64,000 nucleotides of DNA, from the NCBI GenBank assembly GCA_022571985.1, contig JACZWU010000002.1, positions 479,673 to 543,672 of the forward strand, in the 5' to 3' direction. Source of the DNA: Candidatus Zixiibacteriota bacterium (GTDB lineage Bacteria > Zixibacteria > MSB-5A5 > GN15 > FEB-12). Within the stretch, counting starts at the first letter, position 1; the number at the start of each line of letters is the position of its first letter. The notes beneath the pieces are model-generated. The model was given only the letters and a program-made list of their open reading frames with translations. It ran no database searches and was not told where the DNA came from. Shown here in pieces: positions 8,316 through 17,294 of this stretch. Position numbers and translations under genes: made by a program.

Positions 8316-10718
8316 GTGAGCGATATTGCCGACAAAATTAAGCCCGAACAAAGCATTGATATTCAGTCGATTCCGATTCTGCCGTTAAAAGGGACGGTCG
8401 TTTTTCCCTACATAGTGGTGCCGCTGATGATTCAGGAGCCGCAGCATGCCAAGATGGTCGATGAAGCTCTGATGCGAGGCTCAAAAATCGGCCTTTTCCT
8501 GCAGAAAGACGCCAAGCAGTCCAACCCGGGGCCGGATGATCTCTATCACATTGGAACTTCAGCCTCAATCTTAAAAATGCTCAGATTTCCAGACAGTACC
8601 GTCCGTTTTCTGGTTCAGGGGCTCTCTCGTATTAAAATAAAAAAGTTCACCTCGCAATCTCCCTATTTAACAGCTGAAGTTGTCGAGACCGAAGAGACAA
8701 TACCATCAGAAGTAAAACTCGAAGCTCTGTCACGGAATTTGTCCGAGCGTATCCGCAGGCTGGTAGATTTGGCTCCGTATCTGTCAGAAGAATTTTATGT
8801 TACCGCTACCAATCAGGATACACCCTCGAAGCTGACAGATTTTATCGCCTCGAATCTTAACCTCTCCAATGAGCAGAAACAGGAATTGCTTTCACAGGCG
8901 GATGTTTTCAAGAGAATGAACCGGCTCTATAGTGCGGTCAATAAAGAAACCGAAGTTCTGGAGCTGTCGCAGAAAATTCAGGCCAGAGCCGCCAGTGAAC
9001 TGGGCAAATCCCAGCGTGATTATATCCTGCGTGAGCAGCTGAAAGTAATCAAAAAGGAACTTGGCTCGCCGGATGATGCCAGTGAAGTTGAAGAATTTGA
9101 AGCCAAGATCAAAGCGGCCAATATGCCCAAGCATGCCGAGCAGACCGCCCGCAAAGAGCTCGACCGGCTTGCGCACATGGCGCAGTCATCAGCCGAGTAT
9201 ACAGTAACCCGCACCTATCTCGACTGGCTGGTAACGCTGCCCTGGTCGGTTTCGACTAAAGACAAGCTTGATCTGAAAAAAGCCAAGAGGATTCTCGATG
9301 AAGATCATTTTAATCTAGAAAAAGTCAAAGACCGCATTCTGGAATATCTGGCGGTAAGAAAACTAAAGTCAGATGTCAAAGGGCCTATTCTTTGTTTTGT
9401 TGGTCCTCCCGGGGTCGGTAAAACTTCGCTGGGCAAATCAATTGCCCGGGCTATGGGGCGCAAATTTGCCCGTGTCTCTTTGGGCGGCATGCGCGATGAA
9501 GCCGAAATACGCGGACACAGACGTACCTATATCGGTGCTATGCCGGGGCGTGTTATTCAGAGCATGAAACGCTGCGGCTCCAATAATCCTGTCATTATGC
9601 TTGATGAAATAGACAAACTTGGTACAGATTTCAGAGGCGATCCGGCCTCGTCGCTGCTGGAAGTATTAGACCCGGAGCAGAATGACGCCTTCTCCGACCA
9701 TTATCTGGAAATTGATTTTGATCTGTCCAGGGTGATGTTTATCACCACCGCCAACTGGACCGAACCGATTCCGGCGGTGCTTCGTGACCGCATGGAAATG
9801 ATAAATATTCCGGGCTATACCGATCTCGAAAAGTTGCAAATTTCAAAGCGGCATCTGATTCCCAAACAACTTGAGAATCACGGTATCCCCAAAGATAAAA
9901 TTGAGTTTAAGGATTCGTCCATCAAAGAGATAATAGATGGCTACACTCGTGAGGCAGGACTTCGCAATCTCGAAAGAGAAATAGCTTCGGTTATTCGCAA
10001 AATCGCCCGTCGTATCGCTACCGGATTTAAAGGCAGGAGCAGCCTGACCGAAAAATCTATCCGTAAACTCTTAGGGCCACGTAGATTTACCCGTGAGGTA
10101 CTTTCGCGTAAAAATAAAGTCGGGGTGGTCCCCGGTTTAGCATATACCTCAGTCGGCGGTGAAATTCTGTTTGTCGAGGCAACTTCAATGTCCGGTGAAG
10201 AAAAACTTATTCTGACCGGACAGCTTGGTTCGGTTATGAAGGAATCGGCTATGGCGGCGCTGTCGTTTATCCGCTCGAACAAAGAGGCAATGGGTATAAG
10301 TGAAGAAGCGTTTGTAAAGCGCGTTTTTCATATTCACGTGCCAGCCGGTGCAACGCCAAAAGACGGCCCCTCAGCAGGTATTACGATGGTTGTATCGCTG
10401 GCCTCTCTGCTAATGAATTTCCCTATCAAACCAATGATGGCAATGACCGGCGAGATAACACTCCGCGGTCAGCTTTTGCCTATTGGCGGCTTAAAAGAAA
10501 AACTTCTGGCGTGCTACCGTGCGGGTGTAACTACGGTGGTTCTGCCTGAGGGTAACCGCAAAGATACAATCGAATTGCCCGCTGAAATAAAAAACAATAT
10601 ATATTTTAAGTTTTTCGATGAAGTCCTGCCGGTTATCGAATTTGCACTGGACAAAAAATCCGCCAAAAAGCCGGGCAAAAAATCGACAACGACCAGAAAG
10701 AAATCCAAAAAGAAATAA
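8316..10718 (+). CDS. lon: ATP-dependent Lon protease
   Basis: GPPGVGKTSLGKSIA, HRRTYIGAMPG, PKDGPSAGITM, LPIGGLKEKLLA; GTG start. Confidence 0.97.
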   Translation: MSDIADKIKPEQSIDIQSIPILPLKGTVVFPYIVVPLMIQEPQHAKMVDEALMRGSKIGLFLQKDAKQSNPGPDDLYHIGTSASILKMLRFPDSTVRFLVQGLSRIKIKKFTSQSPYLTAEVVETEETIPSEVKLEALSRNLSERIRRLVDLAPYLSEEFYVTATNQDTPSKLTDFIASNLNLSNEQKQELLSQADVFKRMNRLYSAVNKETEVLELSQKIQARAASELGKSQRDYILREQLKVIKKELGSPDDASEVEEFEAKIKAANMPKHAEQTARKELDRLAHMAQSSAEYTVTRTYLDWLVTLPWSVSTKDKLDLKKAKRILDEDHFNLEKVKDRILEYLAVRKLKSDVKGPILCFVGPPGVGKTSLGKSIARAMGRKFARVSLGGMRDEAEIRGHRRTYIGAMPGRVIQSMKRCGSNNPVIMLDEIDKLGTDFRGDPASSLLEVLDPEQNDAFSDHYLEIDFDLSRVMFITTANWTEPIPAVLRDRMEMINIPGYTDLEKLQISKRHLIPKQLENHGIPKDKIEFKDSSIKEIIDGYTREAGLRNLEREIASVIRKIARRIATGFKGRSSLTEKSIRKLLGPRRFTREVLSRKNKVGVVPGLAYTSVGGEILFVEATSMSGEEKLILTGQLGSVMKESAMAALSFIRSNKEAMGISEEAFVKRVFHIHVPAGATPKDGPSAGITMVVSLASLLMNFPIKPMMAMTGEITLRGQLLPIGGLKEKLLACYRAGVTTVVLPEGNRKDTIELPAEIKNNIYFKFFDEVLPVIEFALDKKSAKKPGKKSTTTRKKSKKK

Positions 10719-10732
10719 CAAAGGAACTGGTT

Positions 10733-12277
10733 ATGTATCTGGTCACCTCGGAGTCGATGCGTGCTGTTGACCGCGAGGCCATCGACAAGCACAATATCCC
10801 CTCATTAGATTTAATGGAAAAAGCCGGGCAGGGGATAGCCGAGCGCTTACTCAGCCACAATATAATTGATCCTTCAGGCGATAACAAAGTCGCTGTTATT
10901 TGCGGCAAAGGTAACAACGGCGGCGATGGCTTTGTGGTGGCCAGGTATCTGCATGAAGCCGGAATTAATGTCTGTCTGTTTTTTATCGGTCCGGTGAATG
11001 TCTTATCAAAAGATGCCAGCGTAAATCACAATCGATCTGTTAAATGCGGAGTGCCGCTGACAGAAATCAAAAAGATAGCCGACTTGGACGATATAAGGAA
11101 CTGCAGCCATATTATCGATGCTCTTTTTGGAACAGGTTTCAAAGGCAGCCCTCGCGATTTGTCTGCAGAAGTCATAGAATTTATAAATGAACAGAAAGCA
11201 GCCGTAATCGCTATAGATATGCCTTCAGGACTGAATGCTGATAAGGGAATTCATCAGGGAGCGGTTATCCGGGCCGACTATACTTTCGCTTTGGCTTTGC
11301 CTAAATATGGCTTATTTTTATCTCCCGGCCGGGAACTGGCCGGAGTTGTAGATATAGTTCCCATAGGAATTCCGGATGAAGTTATGAAAATGCAAAAGTT
11401 GTCACATACTTTAATTACAGCCGACATGGTTTCAAGCAAACTGCCGGAGAGAGACCCCCAGGCACACAAGGGAGATTTCGGCAAGCTGCTGCTAATCTCC
11501 GGCTCTACCGGCATGACCGGCGCTGCCTGTCTCTCTGCCAGCAGCGCCTTGCGCACTGGCTGTGGTATTGTTCGGGTCGGCTGTCCGCAGGGAGTGCAGC
11601 CAGTACTGGCTGTAAAATTAACTGAAGCCATGACCCAGCCGCTGCCGGATATTTCCAAAAAAGGCGTGCTGGCTTTGCGTTCGTTAGGGGAGATTCGCAA
11701 ACTTTCAAATGAACATGATGCCATCGCAATAGGTCCCGGACTTGGCCTGCATCATGAAACTCAAGAGTTAGTCCGGCGCTTTATAACCAAAAACGAGAAG
11801 CCGATTGTCATAGATGCCGATGCCTTAACAGCTTTGTCTGGTGATATGAATGCGCTTATAGAGTCAAAGGCACCTATAGTTCTTACACCACATTCGGGAG
11901 AGTTCCAGAGATTGACAGGCGAAACCGTGCCGGATGATATTCAAGATCGATTTAAAATTGCCCTGGATTTTGCGAAAAACTACAATGTTACTTTACTGCT
12001 CAAGGGCAGCCCGACCATTATCGCCTGTCCAAACGGCAACTGCTATTTGAACCCGACCGGTAATCACGGCATGGCCACAGCCGGTTCGGGCGACGTTTTA
12101 ACCGGTATAATCGGCTCGCTATTAGCGCAGGGGATGACAGCCCAAGACGCTGCCATATGCGGCGCCTTTATTCACGGCACAGCCGGTGATATTGCCGCCG
12201 ACGCCTTAACTCCCCGGGCTATGATAGCCGGCGATATGATTGACTCTTTGCCGGAGGCATTTGCATTACTCCCTTAA
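10733..12277 (+). CDS. nnr: Bifunctional NAD(P)H-hydrate epimerase / ADP-dependent dehydratase
   Basis: GKGNNGGDGFVVARYL (epimerase), TAGSGDVLTGIIGSLLAQG (dehydratase). Confidence 0.95.
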   Translation: MYLVTSESMRAVDREAIDKHNIPSLDLMEKAGQGIAERLLSHNIIDPSGDNKVAVICGKGNNGGDGFVVARYLHEAGINVCLFFIGPVNVLSKDASVNHNRSVKCGVPLTEIKKIADLDDIRNCSHIIDALFGTGFKGSPRDLSAEVIEFINEQKAAVIAIDMPSGLNADKGIHQGAVIRADYTFALALPKYGLFLSPGRELAGVVDIVPIGIPDEVMKMQKLSHTLITADMVSSKLPERDPQAHKGDFGKLLLISGSTGMTGAACLSASSALRTGCGIVRVGCPQGVQPVLAVKLTEAMTQPLPDISKKGVLALRSLGEIRKLSNEHDAIAIGPGLGLHHETQELVRRFITKNEKPIVIDADALTALSGDMNALIESKAPIVLTPHSGEFQRLTGETVPDDIQDRFKIALDFAKNYNVTLLLKGSPTIIACPNGNCYLNPTGNHGMATAGSGDVLTGIIGSLLAQGMTAQDAAICGAFIHGTAGDIAADALTPRAMIAGDMIDSLPEAFALLP

Positions 12278-12312
12278 TTTCTGAGAAACTCTCAAAATGA
12301 CTCTTTTTGCAC

Positions 12313-12909
12313 TTACTTTTTCCAAAATGCAAAAGTGAGGCCTGCCGTAATGCCAAGAATATCTCTTCTTTCAACCACTGTGTATGAAGTAGTAAAATGC
12401 ATTATGGTCACCTGACCAACTCTGCCACTAACTGTTAATCCAAAGTCGATAGCTTCCGAGTTATCTCTGCCTCCTTCATAAGAAGTAGTTGATAATGAGA
12501 TTGCTGGTATCACAAGAGTGCTACTTGAGTTTCCTAACTTTTTGTAAAGTGATGCTCCGAAAGTTTTACTTGTAAGTGATTCAACGTTAGTTATCTGACC
12601 AAACAGAGTTAAGTTAAGCGAAAATTCCTCGCTCATCATGTATTCCCGAATTAAGTGGAGTTGAGCGAATCCTCCTGTAGCTTTAGATCCCCCCTCAATT
12701 GAAGCATACGAGAAACCAATATCAAAGATGCTCAGGATTGACGCAGCAGCTGCAGCTCCGGAGATGGACCCTTGGCCGCGTTGGGCATAACTACCCAAAA
12801 TACTGACTGCACTCTCACCCTTATCAAGTAGTTCACTCTGGGAAAAAATGGTTGATGATGTCAGGAAGAAGATTAGTAATATTGAGCTTGTTATAAAACG
12901 GAATTTCAT
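12313..12909 (-). CDS. Secreted/outer-membrane-like protein, paralog array member 4
   Basis: Signal peptide; QSELLDKGESAVSILGSYAQ... shared with three neighbouring ORFs; GGAGGTACA RBS before ATG at 12909. Confidence 0.65.
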   Translation of the reverse strand: MKFRFITSSILLIFFLTSSTIFSQSELLDKGESAVSILGSYAQRGQGSISGAAAAASILSIFDIGFSYASIEGGSKATGGFAQLHLIREYMMSEEFSLNLTLFGQITNVESLTSKTFGASLYKKLGNSSSTLVIPAISLSTTSYEGGRDNSEAIDFGLTVSGRVGQVTIMHFTTSYTVVERRDILGITAGLTFAFWKK

Positions 12910-12959
12910 TGTACCTCCTTTCTCGTTCAAATGATAATATACTAATTAGTCTAGACAAT

Positions 12960-13180
12960 GCAAACCTCGTACAGCTGGTAGAAACACCAATATCTATCAC
13001 TCCTGCTAAAGTTACTATCGCAGTTCTTTGAATTGTGCTTGAGTTGTTACCTTCTGCATAGCCAACCAGAAATCCGACACCACTTTCTCCTTTTTGAAAG
13101 AAGTCTGCTTGTGCGATAACTGATGCTGGTGGCAAAAACAATACGGCACAGGAAATAAAAATAATTTTAGATAACGTCAT
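12960..13180 (-). pseudogene. Truncated member 3 of the same paralog family
   Basis: Signal peptide + QADFFQKGESGVGFLVGYAEG...GVIDIGVS aligns with paralogs, then homology stops next to the upstream region of member 4. Confidence 0.6.
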
Positions 13181-13303
13181 CTACGACCTCCCTACATTGA
13201 GCTTGCCGAATTATAAATAACAGGTTTTGGTAAGTAAAGAGCTTGAAAAATTCATATTGCAACTGTAGTGCGACCTTGCGCGACAGCTTTAGAAAAATTC
13301 ATC

Positions 13304-13930
13304 TCATTTTTCCTTCTTTATTTTTCCCATAAAAGTAATACCGATAAACGTACTTGTGCCGCTTTCGACATCGCTATTGGAAATAGACCATGCGAAACTT
13401 AGTCTGATTTTTGAAGTTACCTTTACTATTAAAGGAAAATTGAAACTCGTAACATTCACGGGATCGTTATCGAAACTAAAAGGCCAGACTTTGGTGTAAG
13501 CAATGCCCGGAACAAAATTGGTCTGGCTTCCCAATTTAATCTTCTTGAAAACGCTTCCGCCCAGCCCGTAGCTGTTGGAACTACTCGGGTCGTGATTCGT
13601 CCAGATTCCAAAAATGGATACATTTATTGGTATGCCGGATTTAGCGCTTTCTCGTATCGGAAATAGTTCAAGATGGAGCCCAAAAATTTTCAGGTTGTCA
13701 CCAAAGCCATCGGGATCTATTGAGCCCAAAGTAATTCCGAAATCAACAACTCCTTTAGTGGTAACCACAAACGAGCCCTGAGTTATCGTAGCATTATCAC
13801 TGTCGGTATATCCGTAAATTAGGCTGCTGCCGCTTTCTCCTTTATCTAATAGATAACCCTGGGCAGAAACAGAGAAAGGCACGAGCGATAATAAAAATAC
13901 AATCAGGGAACTCTTGATTCTGTTTTTCAT
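13304..13930 (-). CDS. Secreted/outer-membrane-like protein, paralog array member 2
   Basis: QGYLLDKGESGSSLIYGYTDSDNA...GVVDFGITLGSI shared with neighbours. Confidence 0.65.
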   Translation of the reverse strand: MKNRIKSSLIVFLLSLVPFSVSAQGYLLDKGESGSSLIYGYTDSDNATITQGSFVVTTKGVVDFGITLGSIDPDGFGDNLKIFGLHLELFPIRESAKSGIPINVSIFGIWTNHDPSSSNSYGLGGSVFKKIKLGSQTNFVPGIAYTKVWPFSFDNDPVNVTSFNFPLIVKVTSKIRLSFAWSISNSDVESGTSTFIGITFMGKIKKEK

Positions 13931-13942
13931 AGTAGCGAACTC

Positions 13943-14563
13943 CTATTTAGGCTGCTCGGGATTTTGCCCAAGGATAAGAGATATACCGAGAGCGACACTA
14001 ACAAACGTCTGTTTATCAGCTACACCAAATGAAGGAAATAAGCTTAACATGGTGTTTTCTCCGAACCGTTTGGCCATCGGTATTTCAATATAATACGAAA
14101 GAACCGCATCCTGATTTCTTGCATTGGGAACTGTTCTGGCGAGTGTAATGCCCGGCAGGGTTACTTCAGAATTTTTATTTCTTATTCTTCTAAAGAGCCT
14201 CAAACCAACAGTTGTAGAACTTCGAGCTTCACTCTCTGAATATTGAACAAACACTGCAACGTTAGCAGGAAATTTGTTTGGAGTCTCGTTACTTCGAACC
14301 AATTGAACTTGCCCAAAAAAACCATAAATAGAAGCATCGATAGGCGTGTTGTTAATACTTACTTTACCACTAAAATATCCAATATCAAGGATTCCCGCTA
14401 CGGAGCCAACCAAATTTGCCTGGCGAGCGCTAATTGTCCTGGTAAATGATAGCCCGCCTCCAAGTCCGATGCTATTCTCTCCTCTTTCCAGCAGAGCGCT
14501 TTGTCCGAAACAAAGTATCGGAAACAAAACTAAGAATATCGTTAGAGCTAATTTATGAATCAT
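13943..14563 (-). CDS. Secreted/outer-membrane-like protein, paralog array member 1
   Basis: QSALLERGENSIGLGGGLSF...GILDIGYFSGKV shared with neighbours; start at MIHKLALT. Confidence 0.65.
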   Translation of the reverse strand: MIHKLALTIFLVLFPILCFGQSALLERGENSIGLGGGLSFTRTISARQANLVGSVAGILDIGYFSGKVSINNTPIDASIYGFFGQVQLVRSNETPNKFPANVAVFVQYSESEARSSTTVGLRLFRRIRNKNSEVTLPGITLARTVPNARNQDAVLSYYIEIPMAKRFGENTMLSLFPSFGVADKQTFVSVALGISLILGQNPEQPK

Positions 14564-14691
14564 ACATTTTGTCCTTGAATTAGTGGATAGAAGAATATAC
14601 AGAGCTAGCAAGAGTTACTCAAGTAGATTTCGGCGTATATATGGCAGTTCGGTGTCGAGTGTTAGACATCCGACACCAGGCTTTAACGACA

Positions 14692-14775
14692 CTCTTCGAC
14701 CCTTTGACTCCTCTGACCCATCGGCTACGCTCGGGACTAGCGCAGACTCATGACTGCGTCCGCTCAGGGTGACAA
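14692..14775. repeat. REP-like dispersed repeat cluster, degenerate
   Basis: ctcttcgaccctttgactcctctgac...gcgtccgctcagggtgac. Confidence 0.6.
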
Positions 14776-14810
14776 GTCGGGCTTCATGGTACTGTTGAAG
14801 TTTAGACCGC

Positions 14811-15482
14811 TTACCCTTGGTCGATTTGTTTTTCTGCAACGCTTTTGAGTTTATCGTTGGCGAAAATAGCCAGCTCCACCCTACGGTTGGTCTGACGTCC
14901 TTCGGCTGTGGCATTATCGGCTATCGGCTGACTTTCCCCATAACCCATGACAGTGAATCTGTTGCCGGCAACATTATGGGTGGTCAGGTGAGTCGAGACC
15001 GAATTAGCCCGACGGATAGACAACTCGCGATTATGTTCTTCGCCTCCGGTAGCATCGGTGTGACCTTCGACCAAAATCTCGGTGTCTTCGTATTTGGCCA
15101 ATATGACAGCGAGTTTGTGCAGTTCTGCTTCGGCTTCGGGCTTGAGAGCAGATTTATCGACATCGAAAAGTATGCCTGATTTGAAAGTAATTTTTATACC
15201 TTCGCCGACCCGTTCGATGGTGGCGCCCTCAAGGTCTCTTTCAATTTCCGCCGCCTGTTTGTCCATATAATTGCCGATATAAGCGCCGGCCGCTCCACCG
15301 ACTGCTGCGCCGATTATAGCTCCGACGGCAGTATTGCCGGCTTCGTTACCGATAAGTCCGCCCACAACCGCCCCGGCCGTAGCGCCAATTATGGCACCTT
15401 TTTCTTTCCGGCTCAGATTGCTGCAGCCGCTCAGGCTTACCATCAGGATGGCCAAGGTCAAAGTGAGTAGTATTTTTTTCAT
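14811..15482 (-). CDS. OmpA-family lipoprotein with glycine-zipper domain (YiaD-like)
   Basis: Lipobox LSGCS, GAIIGATAGAVVGGLIGNEAG, ILVEGHTDATGG...NRELSIRRANSV. Confidence 0.92.
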   Translation of the reverse strand: MKKILLTLTLAILMVSLSGCSNLSRKEKGAIIGATAGAVVGGLIGNEAGNTAVGAIIGAAVGGAAGAYIGNYMDKQAAEIERDLEGATIERVGEGIKITFKSGILFDVDKSALKPEAEAELHKLAVILAKYEDTEILVEGHTDATGGEEHNRELSIRRANSVSTHLTTHNVAGNRFTVMGYGESQPIADNATAEGRQTNRRVELAIFANDKLKSVAEKQIDQG

Positions 15483-15555
15483 CTTCTTTGGTCCTTATGT
15501 TTTTGTTTTATTGGATAGTAATATGATTGATATGAATAATTGTATCAATTAAAAT

Positions 15556-15586
15556 CGTCATCTTTCGACTCCGCTCAAGATGACGA
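15556..15586. repeat. REP-like dispersed repeat
   Basis: cgtcatctttcgactccgctcaagatgacga, inverted repeat. Confidence 0.75.
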
Positions 15587-15633
15587 GTGGAGGCTCAGGA
15601 TGACATTTCTAATGGGAAAATGCTCAATCCATC

Positions 15634-15660
15634 GTCACTCTGAGCGGAGTCGAAGAGTGG
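15634..15660. repeat. REP-like dispersed repeat, opposite orientation
   Basis: gtcactctgagcggagtcgaagagtgg. Confidence 0.75.
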
Positions 15661-15732
15661 GTTTCTCGGATTAGGATGGGTCGCCCACTGCTTGCGGTGG
15701 GGTCCTCAAATACGAAACAAGAGGTAATTATT

Positions 15733-16158
15733 ATGCCGTCTCAAGATAGAGTAATCAAAGGCCTCGCTGAAATCGCCTTGCGGGTCAACGATTTAGACAA
15801 AATGACCAGATTCTACCAGGAAGTCATCGGCTTGGAGTTTTTGGAGAGATTCCAAAAAACTGTTTTTTTTCGTATTGCCAAGGGGGTTGATGGACACGTC
15901 CAGGTACTGGCGCTTTTCGATCGTTCCGGTACAAAAGGCTACAGCGGTATCGACTCCAAGAAATCGACCATTGACCATATAGCCTTCGGCATTTCGAAAT
16001 CAGACTATTTACTTGAGAAGAGACGAATAGAGGCTTTGGGCTACGAAGTCCGCACCGCTTATCACGACTGGGTCAGCTGGCGCTCGCTTTATGTCACCGA
16101 CCCCGAGGGAAATAATGTAGAGATGGTTTGCTATGATGGGGGGAGTAGTACCAAATAG
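15733..16158 (+). CDS. VOC/glyoxalase family protein
   Basis: LAEIALRVNDLDKMTRFYQEVIGLEF...SLYVTDPEGNNVEMVCY; RBS AAGAGGTAATT before ATG 15733. Confidence 0.85.
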   Translation: MPSQDRVIKGLAEIALRVNDLDKMTRFYQEVIGLEFLERFQKTVFFRIAKGVDGHVQVLALFDRSGTKGYSGIDSKKSTIDHIAFGISKSDYLLEKRRIEALGYEVRTAYHDWVSWRSLYVTDPEGNNVEMVCYDGGSSTK

Positions 16159-16169
16159 TATTGCGATAC

Positions 16170-17291
16170 TTATCTATCGGATAATGTTTGGAGCACTGCC
16201 GGGATTTGTTTTATCAACTCTTCCTTTAAGTTATCATGGTCATTAAAATATATCGTATTGATATTATCAATATCAAATATGCGTTTTCTCTTTTTCTTCT
16301 TCTTATAGGAAATTAAGATAACTTCTTTGTTAATTGCATGAGCAAATCCCAATTCGTACATAACGTTCGGGTTCTGAGCGGTTACGTCGGCAATACCGAA
16401 TTTGCATTTGCGTATATGAGATATTATGGTATTGTTTAAATTATTCGGGCGATTATCGTCTTTTGATATTATTAATTCCAAATCATATTGTTCTTTGCAG
16501 AACTCCTTGATAATTGAAAATCTCTGTAAATTAGATTCATCAAATTGAGTCATATAAAAAACAAATCCGTCAGGTAGATTGTCAGCATCAATTTGAATGA
16601 TTTTGTAATGGCTATAATCGTTTAATGATTTATTAAATGTAGTTTCAAGTCTAAACTCGCTCGAATCATGTTTTTCCAAAATATCTTCAATTTCGCTAGC
16701 TTTCGAAAAGCTTATATCCAGATACATAAACAATTGTTCAAGAACTTTGCTTTGATCTTCATAGAGATTAATTGTTTCAAAATTTTCCAACTTTCTTTTG
16801 AATTGTATTAAGTTTCGAAGGTTTAGATTTTGCAAAGCAGAAATAATGCTCTTAGGGCTGTCATTCACAGCAACTAAAATTTCAAAGATATAGATTGGAA
16901 TGTCTGGTGCCTCTTCAAATCGCTTTCTCACATATCGAAGTATTTCAATTCGCAGTAGAGCTTTCGTATTGGCCTTGCCCACTAATAGAGTAGATATTGA
17001 TTCATTGGGAATAAGAGACTCGAGATTGCCCGTGTTAAGTATTTTATATAATTCTTTTGCTGCAATTATATGAGCTCGAAACAAATTGAGTTTGTTGCTT
17101 CTAATGTCCTCCGGCAACATTTTTATTTTATAAATTGATTCTGAATCATCATCTAATTCATTCACTTTGCAGTTATAGGAAAGCACATCAGGATTTGAAG
17201 AATACAATGAAGCCTTCTGGGGTAATCGAACTTCAAAGACTTTATCATTTTTTAGTACATAAAATTCTATTCTATACGGATTCGCTATCAC
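16170..17291 (-). CDS. Hypothetical protein with C-terminal nucleoside 2-deoxyribosyltransferase/TIR-like domain
   Basis: GFVFYMTQFDESNLQRFSIIKEFC...CKFGIADVTAQNPNVMYELGFAHAINKEVILIS. Confidence 0.65.
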   Translation of the reverse strand: MIANPYRIEFYVLKNDKVFEVRLPQKASLYSSNPDVLSYNCKVNELDDDSESIYKIKMLPEDIRSNKLNLFRAHIIAAKELYKILNTGNLESLIPNESISTLLVGKANTKALLRIEILRYVRKRFEEAPDIPIYIFEILVAVNDSPKSIISALQNLNLRNLIQFKRKLENFETINLYEDQSKVLEQLFMYLDISFSKASEIEDILEKHDSSEFRLETTFNKSLNDYSHYKIIQIDADNLPDGFVFYMTQFDESNLQRFSIIKEFCKEQYDLELIISKDDNRPNNLNNTIISHIRKCKFGIADVTAQNPNVMYELGFAHAINKEVILISYKKKKKRKRIFDIDNINTIYFNDHDNLKEELIKQIPAVLQTLSDR

Positions 17292-17294
17292 TCA

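Noticed and set aside
14615-14914. 99-aa minus-strand ORF at 14615-14914
   Set aside because: Consists of repeat-derived sequence plus overlap with the ompA-like gene end; no independent support.
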